Shown one piece after another: positions 19,157-29,449 of a stretch of 64,000 nt of DNA; within the stretch, counting starts at the first letter, position 1; the number at the start of each line of letters is the position of its first letter. The notes under the pieces were generated by a model that made no database searches, was not told where the DNA came from, and worked only from the letters and a program-made list of their open reading frames with translations. The stretch lies in contig NZ_SCUT01000007.1 in NCBI RefSeq assembly GCF_004297265.1, positions 156,604 to 220,603 on the forward strand, read 5' to 3'. Position numbers and translations under genes: made by a program. Source of the DNA: Reyranella sp. (lineage in GTDB: Bacteria > Pseudomonadota > Alphaproteobacteria > Reyranellales > Reyranellaceae).

Positions 19157-20175
19157 CCGCCGATCCGCTTCTGACACTGCGCGACGTGTCGGTGCGGCTG
19201 GGTGGCCGCAAGGGCTTCCTGCAGCGCACGATCCTGCCCGTCCAGGCGGTGAAGCAGGTGAGCCTCGACCTGCACAGCGGCGAGATCCTGTCGCTCGTGG
19301 GCGAGTCGGGCTGCGGGAAGACGACGCTCGGCCGCACCATCCTCGGCCTGCAGCGCGAGAGCGAGGGCGAGATCCTGCTGGAGGGGCGCCGGGTGAGCGG
19401 TCTCGCGCCCGAGGCGGCGCGGCGGGCGCGCAGCATCGTGCAATACTCTCATCAGGATGCCGGCGCGGCGCTCGATCCCTGGTGGAGCATCGGGCGGACG
19501 CTGGAAGAGGGGCTCAAGATCCACGGCGTGCGGAACGCTTCGGAGCGGCACGACCGGGTCGCGGCGATGCTTCAGGCGGTCGGGCTCGACCCGACCTCGG
19601 CGCGGCGCTATCCGCACGAATTCTCCGGCGGCCAGCTTCGGAGACTGGCGCTGGCGCGCGTCCTTCTTCTGAAGCCGCGCGTGCTGATCCTCGACGAGCC
19701 GACCTCCGGCCTCGACATGTCGGTGCAGGCGACGGTCTTGAACCTGTTGCTGGAACTGCGAGAGCGATTCTCGCTCACCTATCTCTTCATTTCGCACGAC
19801 CTGTCGGTGGTCGAGCGCCTGTCCGACCGTGTGGCGATCATGTATCTCGGCCGCATCGTCGAGCTGGGCACGGCGAAGACCGTGTTCGGCCAGCCGACGC
19901 ATCCCTACACCCGCACCTTGCTGGCGGCGGCGCCGCGACTGACCGGGCGCCGCGCATCGGGGCCGTCGCTGGTTCGCGGCGATCCGCCGAACCCGCGCCT
20001 CATCCTCCCCGGTTGTTCGTTTTTCGACCGCTGCCCGATCGCCGAACCGGCCTGTCGGCAATCGACACCGAAGCTGCAACCTGTTGCGGGTGACCATGAC
20101 GTTGCCTGCCATCGTGCTGAGATGGCGGGAGAAGAAGGGCAGACTGCTTCAATCGGAGCAAAGCGCCGCGCCTGA
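19153..20175 (+). CDS. ABC transporter ATPase, DppF/OppF type
   Basis: Second ATPase, 340 aa. Walker A is GESGCGKT (50-57), signature FSGGQLRR around 157-164, Walker [14 protein letters not shown]-loop FISHDL. The C-terminal extension again has a cysteine cluster ([14 protein letters not shown]). It completes the importer begun at 14729. The next gene, the RutA-like oxygenase, starts 92 bp later on the same strand. Confidence 0.93.
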   Translation: MTADPLLTLRDVSVRLGGRKGFLQRTILPVQAVKQVSLDLHSGEILSLVGESGCGKTTLGRTILGLQRESEGEILLEGRRVSGLAPEAARRARSIVQYSHQDAGAALDPWWSIGRTLEEGLKIHGVRNASERHDRVAAMLQAVGLDPTSARRYPHEFSGGQLRRLALARVLLLKPRVLILDEPTSGLDMSVQATVLNLLLELRERFSLTYLFISHDLSVVERLSDRVAIMYLGRIVELGTAKTVFGQPTHPYTRTLLAAAPRLTGRRASGPSLVRGDPPNPRLILPGCSFFDRCPIAEPACRQSTPKLQPVAGDHDVACHRAEMAGEEGQTASIGAKRRA

Positions 20176-20267
20176 ACGGGCGCTGCGGAGGCTTTTCCGC
20201 ACGATTCCGCGATGCGCGCCAATGGCATGACGCTTGCTGCCTGTCCGGCATCAAAGGCAGGTGCAGG

Positions 20268-21346
<1,079 letters not shown>

Positions 21347-21350
<4 letters not shown>

Positions 21351-22498
21351 CCGTGGACGCCCTTGCGGCCTCACCGCCGGCGAAGGCCGGTACGGCGCAG
21401 GGACCGGCAAGGGCGCAACTCGACCTTGAGCTGCGCAACATCCGCAAGCGTTATGGCAGCTTTACCGCGGTCGACGACGTTTCGCTGAAGGTCGGCAAGG
21501 GCCAGTTCGTCTGCCTGCTGGGCCCGTCGGGCTGCGGCAAGACGACGACCTTGCGCTGCATCGCGGGCCTCGAGGAGCCCGACGATGGCGGCATCCTGAT
21601 CGGCGGCAAGGAGGTAACCCAGGATCCACCCTGGAAGCGCGACATCGCCATGATGTTCCAGGACTTCGCGCTGTTCCCGCACATGACCGTGGCCAGGCAG
21701 GTGGGCTTCGGCCTCGAGATGCTGCAGCGGCCCAAGGTCGAGATCGCCCAGCGGGTGCAGCAGATCCTGACATCGTTCGAGATCGCGGCCTTGGCCGATC
21801 GCAAGCCCGCCAGCCTGTCCGGCGGCCAGCGCCAGCGCGTGGCGCTCGCCCGCGCGATGATCACGGAGCCGCGCATCCTGCTGCTCGACGAGCCGATCGG
21901 CGCGCTCGACTACTCCCTGCGCGAGACGGTGATGCTCGAGCTCAAGCTCCTGCAGCAGCGTACGGGCATCTCCTTCATCTGGGTGACGCACGACCAGAAC
22001 GAGGCCTTCTCGCTGGGCGACCTCGTCGTGGTCATGAACCACGCCCGGATCGAGCAGCAGGGCGCACCGGAGGACATCCTGCTGCGCCCGGCGACCGCCT
22101 TCGTCGCGGGTTTCGTGCAGGGCAACAACGTCTTTCGCGGCCGGATGGGCGAGGTGCTGGCCGATGCGTTCTGCATCGAGACCGGAACCGGCACCTTTCT
22201 GGCACCGCGGGCCCTCGGCGCGCCGCCGGTGCCGCCGGGCACCGAAGTCTCCTTCTCCGTGCGGGCCGAGCAGATCACCGACCAGCTCTCCGACCGTCAC
22301 GTCAATCGCCTGACCGCCACCTGTACGGCCGTCGAATATTTCGGCTCGGTGCGCCGGCATATCCTCGAACGGTCGGACGGCGAGGTGCTGAAATACGACC
22401 AGTTCGGCGCGCACGCGGCCCGCATCGTGCCGGGGCAGCGGGTGACGCTCGGCTGGGCGATCGAGTCGACCGTGCTCCACGGGAGAGCGGGCGCGTGA
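21347..22498 (+). CDS. ABC transporter ATPase, PotA type
   Basis: ATPase of a spermidine/putrescine-type importer, 383 aa. After a non-conserved 25-residue leader come Walker A GPSGCGKT (59-66), signature LSGGQRQR, Walker [12 protein letters not shown] and H-loop WVTHDQ. A C-terminal TOBE domain (about 290-375) ends in [14 protein letters not shown]. The start overlaps the rutA-like stop (ATGA) and the stop overlaps a GTG-initiated permease gene (GTGA). Confidence 0.92.
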
Positions 22499-23358
22499 GC
22501 ACCATCCGGCCGCGCTCCGCCGCCGGCTACTGGCTGGCGCTGCCGGCCGCGGCCTGGATGCTGGCGGTCGTGGTGGTGCCGATCGTGCTGCTGGTCTGGG
22601 TGTCGTTCTGGGGTGGCCGGGCCTTCTCGACGGCGAGCCCGCTCACCTTCGACAATTACGCCCGCTTCTTCGCCAACCAGACCTATCTCAAGCTGGTGCT
22701 GGGCACGATCGTCCACACCGCCACCTTGATGGTGCTGACCGGCGTGCTGGGCTACTGCATCGCCTACTTCCTGGTGATGAAGGTGCGCAGCCCGGGCTGG
22801 CGGCTGGCGCTGTTCCTCGCCTTCATCATCCCGTTCTGGACAAGCACCCTGATCCGCGCGATCGCCTGGGTGCCGTTCCTCGGCGTCAACGGCGTGATCA
22901 ACCAGACCCTGATGTTCGCCGGCGCGACCCAGTCGCCGATCGAGGCGTTCCTCTATTCCCACACCGGCATCACCATGGCGCAGGTGTCGCTCTACACGAT
23001 GATGGCGGCGGGCCCGGTCGTCTACATGCTGAACTCGATCCCGCCGCAGCTCCGCGAGGCGGCGATGACCCTGAAGGCGCCGCCCTTCGTGGTGTTCCGC
23101 CGCATCGTCTTTCCACTCACCCTGCCGGGGGTGGTGATCGGTCAGGTCCTGGTCTTCCTCAACGTGATGTCGGACTTCGCGACCGTCGCCACGATCGGCG
23201 GCAACAAGCACGCGCTGCTCTCCAACCTCGTCCTGCTGTTCTACGAAGGCTCCCAGATCCGCGCCGCCTCGGTGGTCGCCGTGCTGCTGATGCTGTGCAT
23301 GCTGGCCGGCGTCGTGGTGGCGCTGCGCGTCGTCGACATAAGACGGCTGGGGGCCTGA
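22495..23358 (+). CDS. ABC transporter permease, PotB type
   Basis: Inner-membrane permease, 287 aa with about six hydrophobic helices, the first at residues 12-37. The coupling loop reads EAAMTLKAPPFVVFRRIVFP, as in PotB. The GTG start is fixed by the 4-bp overlap with the ATPase gene. The next permease starts 4 bp after its stop. Confidence 0.91.
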   Translation: MSTIRPRSAAGYWLALPAAAWMLAVVVVPIVLLVWVSFWGGRAFSTASPLTFDNYARFFANQTYLKLVLGTIVHTATLMVLTGVLGYCIAYFLVMKVRSPGWRLALFLAFIIPFWTSTLIRAIAWVPFLGVNGVINQTLMFAGATQSPIEAFLYSHTGITMAQVSLYTMMAAGPVVYMLNSIPPQLREAAMTLKAPPFVVFRRIVFPLTLPGVVIGQVLVFLNVMSDFATVATIGGNKHALLSNLVLLFYEGSQIRAASVVAVLLMLCMLAGVVVALRVVDIRRLGA

Positions 23359-23362
23359 ACCC

Positions 23363-24202
23363 GTGGGCAGGAACATGGGCGGGAAGCTGGGACTTCGCCT
23401 CACCGGATGGGTCCTGGGAACGCTCACTCTGGTATTCCTTGCCTATCAGTGGCTGCCGATCTTCACCCTGGCGCTGCTGTCGTTCAGCGGCCCGACCGGC
23501 GGCACGACCTTCCCGATGAACGGCACGTCGTTCCACTGGTACGAGGAGCTGTGGCGCGCCAGCGTCATGAACGACTTCAAGCCGCCGCTCCTGCGCTCGA
23601 CCCTGCTGGCAATCGCCTGCTCGGCGACGACCATCGTGCTGTCGGTGATGGCCGCCCAGGCGATGCGCGGGCGCTTCCGGGGCAATGGCTGGTTCTTCTA
23701 CCTGATGCTGCTCGGCCTCATGGCGCCCGGCATCCTGGTGGGCTTCGGCTTCGCCATCATGATGCGGCTGCTCGGCGTCGAGCTGTCCTGGGACACCACG
23801 ACCTTCCTGGTCCAGGTCTCGTGGACCCTGCCGTTCGGCTTCCTGACCATGCTCGCCGTCTTCAACCGCTTCGACGCAAGGATCGAGGAGGCGGCGCTGA
23901 CGCTCGGCGCGTCGCGGCTGACCGCGTTCCGGCGCATCACCCTGCCGCTCGTGCTGCCCGGCGTGATCGGTGCGGGACTGTTCGGCTTCTCGCTGTCCTA
24001 CGACGAGTATGCGCGCAGCATGTTCACGACGGGGCCGGAACTCACCTTGCCGCTCGCCGTCATGGCGCAGCTCGACCGCCAGCTCACCCCGGAGATCTAC
24101 GCCGTCGGCACCGCCACGACGTTCTTTTCGCTGATCGCCATCACGCTCTTCACCGTCGCCTTCTGGGCGATGCGGCGATCGACGGCCGTTCGGAGGTCCT
24201 GA
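23363..24202 (+). CDS. ABC transporter permease, PotC type
   Basis: Second inner-membrane subunit, 279 aa, GTG start at 23363 (the ATG at 23375 is an alternative). About six membrane helices. The coupling loop EEAALTLGASRLTAFRRITLP and the following SYDEYARSMFTTGPELTLPL are typical of PotC. It forms the channel with the PotB-type protein and is followed after 26 bp by the binding-protein gene. Confidence 0.91.
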   Translation: MGRNMGGKLGLRLTGWVLGTLTLVFLAYQWLPIFTLALLSFSGPTGGTTFPMNGTSFHWYEELWRASVMNDFKPPLLRSTLLAIACSATTIVLSVMAAQAMRGRFRGNGWFFYLMLLGLMAPGILVGFGFAIMMRLLGVELSWDTTTFLVQVSWTLPFGFLTMLAVFNRFDARIEEAALTLGASRLTAFRRITLPLVLPGVIGAGLFGFSLSYDEYARSMFTTGPELTLPLAVMAQLDRQLTPEIYAVGTATTFFSLIAITLFTVAFWAMRRSTAVRRS

Positions 24203-24228
24203 CAGTTGTAGGAAAAAGGAGACACGCC

Positions 24229-25386
24229 ATGTCGATCAGACGTCGTCACTTGCTGGCCGCGGCCGGCGCCTCGGCCCTTGCCGCCCCCGCTCTCGGGCGC
24301 CAGGCCTTCGCCCAGGCCAAGCAGATCAACCTGGCGGGCGCCAGCTACGACATGCGCGAGGCCATCCTCGGCGAATTCTCCAAGCGCACCGGCATCACGC
24401 CGCGGCCCTTCGTCAATCCCTCGACCCAGGTGAGGGTCGATCGCCTGCGCACCGCGCCCGTCGACTGCGTGCTGCTCGACGCGCCGTTCGCGGCCTTTGC
24501 CAACGGCGAGAAGCTGCTGCAGCCGATCGACATCTCCCGTCTGCCGAACTGGTCGAAGCTCCATCCGCTCCTGAAGGACGGCCGCGCGACGCCGACGGCG
24601 CCGCTGGGCTTCGGCGCCAATCCGGGCCGCATGATGTATCTCGACGAAGCGCGCACCAAGGTGTCGTTCGCGCCGATGTTCTTCCAGATGGACAGTATCG
24701 GCTACAACGCCGGCAAGATCCCGGCCGAGAACAACACCCTGTCCTGGGGCGAGCTGTTCAATCCCAAATGGCGCGGCAAGGTCGCGATGTTCGGCATCGA
24801 CTGGCTGGGCATGCTGAACGCCGCGATGGGCATGCGCGCACTCGGCCTGCTCAATCCGGTCGACATCAGCAACATGACCGAGAAGGAAGTCGACACGGTC
24901 GTGGCCTTCCTCAAGGAGAAGAAGAAGGAAGGGCACTTCCGGGCCATGTGGAAGGCCTATGGCGAGCTGGTGAACCTCATGGCCTCCGAGGAGGTCTGGA
25001 TCGCCGATGCCTGGTGGCCGGTGGTGGTCGAGGTCGCGAGCAAGGGCATTCCCGTGCACTACGCCGTGGCCAAGGAAGGCTATCGCGCCTGGTGCAACGG
25101 CTATGGCATCGCCGCCGGTACCAAGAACCTCGACGCCTGCTACGAATGGCTCAACTACTGGATGGAAGGCTATCCCGGCGCACGCCAGTCGGAGATCGGC
25201 TACTTCTCGACGGTGGACAATTACGAGAAGTACCTCGATCCCAAGCTTGTGAAGGAGGTCTATGGCGGTGTCGGCCGCGACGGCGGCTCGCTGGCCGACC
25301 GCGCCGAGCGCGTGTTCGTCTGGAACACGCGGCCGAAGAACCTCGAATACTACACCGAGAAGTGGAACGAGTTCCTGGCGAGCTAG
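24229..25386 (+). CDS. Extracellular solute-binding protein, PotD/Fe3+ type
   Basis: Periplasmic receptor of the Pot-type importer, 385 aa. The N-terminus MSIRRRHLLAAAGASALAA has a Tat-like arginine cluster and a cleavage site near AFA-QA. The body shows family 1-like features such as GYNAGKIP, SWGELFNPKWRGKVAMF and a run of aromatic residues suited to ligand binding. A good AAGGAG ribosome site precedes the ATG. Its TAG stop shares the bases CTAG with the stop of the opposing dehydratase gene. The ligand is unknown; a RutA substrate is the contextual guess. Confidence 0.88.
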   Translation: MSIRRRHLLAAAGASALAAPALGRQAFAQAKQINLAGASYDMREAILGEFSKRTGITPRPFVNPSTQVRVDRLRTAPVDCVLLDAPFAAFANGEKLLQPIDISRLPNWSKLHPLLKDGRATPTAPLGFGANPGRMMYLDEARTKVSFAPMFFQMDSIGYNAGKIPAENNTLSWGELFNPKWRGKVAMFGIDWLGMLNAAMGMRALGLLNPVDISNMTEKEVDTVVAFLKEKKKEGHFRAMWKAYGELVNLMASEEVWIADAWWPVVVEVASKGIPVHYAVAKEGYRAWCNGYGIAAGTKNLDACYEWLNYWMEGYPGARQSEIGYFSTVDNYEKYLDPKLVKEVYGGVGRDGGSLADRAERVFVWNTRPKNLEYYTEKWNEFLAS

Positions 25387-27101
25387 ACGACGCAGCCGTA
25401 ATGGGCCGACGAGACCAGGCGCGTGTACTTGTCGTGCACGGAGCCCGGGCGCGGCCGGTCGGCCGGGTCGGGCGGCCGCCGGCCGGCCATGCGGCGGGCC
25501 AGTTCTTCGTCGGAGACTTCGAGGTTCAGCGTCCGCGCATTGGGATCGATGACGATCGTGTCGCCGTCGCGTACCGCCGCGATCGGGCCGCCGCGTGCCG
25601 CCTCCGGCGAGATGTGCCCGATCAGGATGCCGTGGCTGACGCCCGAGAAGCGGCCGTCTGTGATCAGCGCCACGTCCTCGCCCAGCCCGCGGCCCTGAAG
25701 CTGGATGGTGAGCATCACCATCTCGGGCATGCCGGGCCCGCCCACGGGACCGACGTTGCGCACGACGACGACGTTGCCAGGGACGATCTCGCCGGCGCGG
25801 ATCGCCTTCATCGTGTCGGCCTCGGACTCGAACACGCGCGCGGTGCCGCGGAACTCGCCCTTCTCCAGGGTCTTGCCGCTGAGCTTCAGCAGGCAGCTCT
25901 CCGGCGCCAGGTTGCCCTTCAGCACGCTGATATGGTTGTTCGCAGGCGCCGCGGGCTTCGACACCGGCAGGACGATGTCCTGCGGGCCGATCTCCTCAAG
26001 GGTAGGGACCGAGGCGAGATTCTCCGCGAGCGTCTTGCCGGTCACGGTCATCACGTCGCCATGGAGGAAGCCGTGGCGCAGCAGTTCCTTCATCACGACG
26101 GGCACGCCGCCGATCTCGTGCAGGCTCACCATCGCATAGGGGCCGTGCGGCTGCAGATTGCAGATCAGCGGCACCCTCTCGCCGACCTGCTGGATGCGCT
26201 CGATGGTGATCGGCACCTGCGCTTCGCGCGCGATGGCCAGCAGGTGAAGATACATGTTGGTCGAGCCGCCCATCGCATAAACGGTGGCGATGGCGTTCTC
26301 GAACGCCTTCTCCGTCATGATGTCGCGCGGGCGGATGCCGGCCTCCATCAGCCGATAGGTCGCGTCGACCGACGCCTTGGCCTGCGCGCGCACGTCCGCA
26401 TGGATGTCACTGCCGGCCCTGTAATCGGCCGGATGCGAGGCGCCGCGCGGCAGCATCATGCCGATCGCCTCGGCGATCGTGCTCATCGTGTTGGCGGTGA
26501 ACATCGCGCCGCAGGTGCCGCTGCCCGGCATGACGTTGCTCTCCAGTTCGAGCAGCTCCTCGCCGGAGATGCGGCCGGCCTCGTTGGCGGCGCGGCCTTC
26601 GACATAGTCCATGATGGTGAGGTTGTTGCCCTTGGCGGCCCAAGCGCCGAACGACACGCGGCCGGGCGAACTGGTGCCGGGATAGAGGACGAGACCGAAG
26701 GCGTTGGTGCGGGCGAGCGGCATCAGGGCGGCCGCGCCGGTCTTGTCGCAGCCCGAGATCACGATCATCGCATCGCCGTGATGGGCGTAGTGGCCGATCT
26801 CGAAGCAGTCGGCCACGACGTCGCGCGACACCAGGCTGTAGCCTGCGGTTGGCGTGCCTTGCGTCAGTGCATCGGACACGGCCGGCGCCCCGACGATCAG
26901 CCCGTTCCCGCCGCGCTCGGCCAGCAATTCCACCAGCAGGTCGCCGATCGTACGCACCCGGTTGTTGCAGCGATGGGCATTGGTGTAGGCGCTGGCGATC
27001 GTGACCACGGCGCTGGTCTGCGCCGTCTTGTCGGGCTCGAAGCCGGCGGCCCGGAGTTCCACCCGCGACTTCTTCCAGAAGGTGCTGCTGTCTTTTTTCA
27101 T
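25383..27101 (-). CDS. Dihydroxy-acid / sugar-acid dehydratase (IlvD/EDD family)
   Basis: Iron-sulfur dehydratase converting a 2,3-dihydroxy acid to a 2-oxo acid, 572 aa. Three cysteines at the [2Fe-2S] ligand positions are present: Cys45 (AHRCNN), Cys118 (ISGCDKT) and Cys197 (GSGTCGAMFTANTM). The C-terminal block TDGRFSGVSHGILIGHISPEA is a family hallmark. The GVSHG variant and the catabolic setting favour a sugar-acid or specialised dehydratase over valine/isoleucine biosynthesis. It converges on the binding-protein gene and diverges from the TauD-type dioxygenase. Confidence 0.87.
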   Translation of the reverse strand: MKKDSSTFWKKSRVELRAAGFEPDKTAQTSAVVTIASAYTNAHRCNNRVRTIGDLLVELLAERGGNGLIVGAPAVSDALTQGTPTAGYSLVSRDVVADCFEIGHYAHHGDAMIVISGCDKTGAAALMPLARTNAFGLVLYPGTSSPGRVSFGAWAAKGNNLTIMDYVEGRAANEAGRISGEELLELESNVMPGSGTCGAMFTANTMSTIAEAIGMMLPRGASHPADYRAGSDIHADVRAQAKASVDATYRLMEAGIRPRDIMTEKAFENAIATVYAMGGSTNMYLHLLAIAREAQVPITIERIQQVGERVPLICNLQPHGPYAMVSLHEIGGVPVVMKELLRHGFLHGDVMTVTGKTLAENLASVPTLEEIGPQDIVLPVSKPAAPANNHISVLKGNLAPESCLLKLSGKTLEKGEFRGTARVFESEADTMKAIRAGEIVPGNVVVVRNVGPVGGPGMPEMVMLTIQLQGRGLGEDVALITDGRFSGVSHGILIGHISPEAARGGPIAAVRDGDTIVIDPNARTLNLEVSDEELARRMAGRRPPDPADRPRPGSVHDKYTRLVSSAHYGCVV

Positions 27102-27198
27102 CCCGTATCCAGTCGATTTTGCCCGTCAGTTTACCCGGCGAGACAGGCTGCCGGCTATGTGCCGGGGCTCGCGACGCGGAACCTGCCAGGTGGGGCGA

Positions 27199-27228
27199 TT
27201 GCCGTCACCGGCGGTCAGGGTCTTTAAT
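27199..27228 (+). promoter_or_regulatory. Possible promoter of the TauD-type gene
   Basis: TTGCCG (27199-27204), 18-bp spacer, TTTAAT (27223-27228), 40 bp before the ATG at 27269. An AGGAG ribosome site follows at about 27258. The hexamers match the housekeeping consensus only partly. Confidence 0.35.
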
Positions 27229-27268
27229 TGCCTCCCAATAGGACAAGTGGACCATCAGGAGCGATCGC

Positions 27269-28117
27269 ATGGCCAGCAGCAGCATCACCGTGACGCCGAT
27301 CGCAGGCTCCCTCGGCGCCGAGGTGACGGGTGTCGACCTGCGCACCATGGACAACCATGACTGGGCACAGGTCCACCAGGCGTTCCTCGACTATAAGGTG
27401 ATCGCGATCCGCGACCAGGAGCTGTCGCCTCAGGACATGATGGACGTGGGCGCGCGCTTCGGCGAGCCCAACCACTATCCCTTCGTGAAGGGCATGGATG
27501 ACTTTCCGTTCCTGTTCGACATCGTCAAGGAGCCGTCCGAGAAGCGCAATTTCGGCGGCGGCTGGCATTCCGACACGACCTACGTGGAGACCCCGCCGCT
27601 TGCGACCCTGCTCTATGCGTTGGAGACGCCGGCACGGGGCGGCGATACGCTCTACTGCGACACGGTCGCGGCCTACGAGAGCCTGTCGGATCGCCTGAAG
27701 GAGATGCTTGGCACGCTCAAGGGGGTGAACAGCGCCGGCCTCAAGCATCTCGGCGGCCGTAAGGCGCACCATTCGGTGGTCGGCGGCATGAAGATCACCG
27801 GCACCGACGACGCCGATTCCTACGAGGCGGTGCATCCGATCGTGCGCACGATCGACGAGACCGGCCAGAAGGCGCTCTATTGCAGCATCGGGCACACCAT
27901 CGCCTTCGAGGGCATGACGCCGGAGGAGAGCAAGCCGATGATCGACTGGCTGCAGGCGCACGCGACCCGGCCCGAGTTCACCTGCCGCGTCCACTGGAAG
28001 CCCGGCACGATCACGATCTGGGACAACCGGCGTACGATGCACAATGCCATCAACGACTATCACGGCATGCGCCGCCACATGCGGCGCCTGACCTCGGGCC
28101 CGACGCACCCGGTTTGA
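27269..28117 (+). CDS. TauD/TfdA-family 2-oxoglutarate dioxygenase
   Basis: Fe(II)/2-oxoglutarate dioxygenase, 282 aa, cytoplasmic. The iron ligands are His100 and Asp102 (GGGWHSDTTYVE) and His258 (DNRRTMHNAINDYHG); the arginine near 269-273 would bind 2-oxoglutarate. Members oxidise taurine, aryloxyalkanoates, alkyl sulfates and other acids, so the substrate is open. It stands alone between a divergent dehydratase gene and a co-directional CoA-transferase gene 129 bp downstream. Confidence 0.9.
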   Translation: MASSSITVTPIAGSLGAEVTGVDLRTMDNHDWAQVHQAFLDYKVIAIRDQELSPQDMMDVGARFGEPNHYPFVKGMDDFPFLFDIVKEPSEKRNFGGGWHSDTTYVETPPLATLLYALETPARGGDTLYCDTVAAYESLSDRLKEMLGTLKGVNSAGLKHLGGRKAHHSVVGGMKITGTDDADSYEAVHPIVRTIDETGQKALYCSIGHTIAFEGMTPEESKPMIDWLQAHATRPEFTCRVHWKPGTITIWDNRRTMHNAINDYHGMRRHMRRLTSGPTHPV

Positions 28118-28246
28118 TGCGGTCCTGTCTGATGCGTCAAAGGGACCCCTGCAGTCATTGCATTTCGATGATCGGCTGGCCGCACTTTCGCTGGTGCGCG
28201 CGCTTGTCTATCTGAGAGGTCGCACCGACCTTCCGCAGGAATTGCA

Positions 28247-29449
28247 ATGACCGAGCCGACCGGGCCGCTCGCCGGCATCCGAATTCTCGACCTGACGACC
28301 GTCCTCTTCGGCCCCTTCGGCGCCCAGACGCTGGGCGACTGGGGCGCCGAGCTCATCAAGGTCGAGGGGCTGACCGGCGACCAGTGGCGCTATACCGGCC
28401 AGTTCCGGAACCGGGGCATGAGCGGGCAGTTCATGGCCGCCAACCGCAACAAACGCAGCGTGGCGGTCGACCTGAAGACGCCAGGCGGCGCCGAGGTGCT
28501 TCGCCGCCTGATCGCCCGGGCGGATGCGCTCGTGACGAACATCCGGCCGGCCGCCCTGGAACGGCTCGGCTTCGGCTACGAGGCCTGCAAGGCCCTCAAT
28601 CCCAAGATCATCTACGCAGCCGCCACCGGATTCGGCCAGGATGGGCCTTGGGCCAAGCGGCCGGCCTTCGACGAGATCGTCCAGGCGGCGTCCGGCCTGG
28701 CCTCTTCCATCGGCACGGACGACGAGCCGGCCTTCGTGCCGAGCCTGGTCGGCGACAAGCTCTGCGGACTGGCGCTCGCCGGCGCCGTGGCCGCCGCACT
28801 CGTCTATCGCGAGCGCACCGGCAAGGGGCAGCTGGTCGAAGTGCCGATGCTGGAGACGGTCGCGGCGTTCAACAGCATCGAGATGCTGGGCGGCCACGCC
28901 TTCGTCCCGCCGATCGGGCCCGCGGGCTACAAGCGGGTCAAGGAACGCCGGCCGGTGAAGACCAAGGACGGATGGCTCACCATGCTCCCATACTCGGGCG
29001 AGAACTGGTGCACCTTCTTCGAAACGGTCGGCCATCCCGAATGCATCGAGGAGTTCTCCGTTCGCGACCCGATCAAGCGGGCGGCCAACATCGATGCGAT
29101 CTACAAGCGCATGAACAAGATCGCGCTGGAGCGCACCACCGCGGAATGGGAGGCGCTGCTGCTCGAGATCGATGTTCCCCATGCCTCGTTCGCGAAGATG
29201 AAGGAGGTCCAGGAGCAGCCGCATCTGAAGGCCGTCGGCCTGTTCCAGCAGCTGGAGCACCCGACGGAAGGGACGATCCAGCAGGCCCGCCCGCCGGCGC
29301 GCTTCTCCGAAAGCCCGGCCGCCATCCGTCGCCTGCCGCCCACGCTCGGCCAGCATACGCGGGAGGTCCTGACGGAAGTCGGCTACAGCGACGCCGATAT
29401 TGACGCGCTGCTGAGCGTCAAGGCGATCGGCGAGGGCGCTGCCACCTAG
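28247..29449 (+). CDS. Class III CoA-transferase (CaiB/BaiF family)
   Basis: CoA-transferase that moves CoA between carboxylic acids through an aspartyl-CoA intermediate, 400 aa. It opens GPLAGIRILDLTTVLFGPFGAQTLGDWGAELIKVE, the classic family start. The catalytic aspartate is Asp142 (RPAFDEIVQAASG). Relatives include formyl-CoA:oxalate and carnitine CoA-transferases. Its TAG stop overlaps the opposing PLP-enzyme stop through a shared CTAG. An AGGAA ribosome site precedes the start. The substrate is unknown. Confidence 0.91.
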   Translation: MTEPTGPLAGIRILDLTTVLFGPFGAQTLGDWGAELIKVEGLTGDQWRYTGQFRNRGMSGQFMAANRNKRSVAVDLKTPGGAEVLRRLIARADALVTNIRPAALERLGFGYEACKALNPKIIYAAATGFGQDGPWAKRPAFDEIVQAASGLASSIGTDDEPAFVPSLVGDKLCGLALAGAVAAALVYRERTGKGQLVEVPMLETVAAFNSIEMLGGHAFVPPIGPAGYKRVKERRPVKTKDGWLTMLPYSGENWCTFFETVGHPECIEEFSVRDPIKRAANIDAIYKRMNKIALERTTAEWEALLLEIDVPHASFAKMKEVQEQPHLKAVGLFQQLEHPTEGTIQQARPPARFSESPAAIRRLPPTLGQHTREVLTEVGYSDADIDALLSVKAIGEGAAT

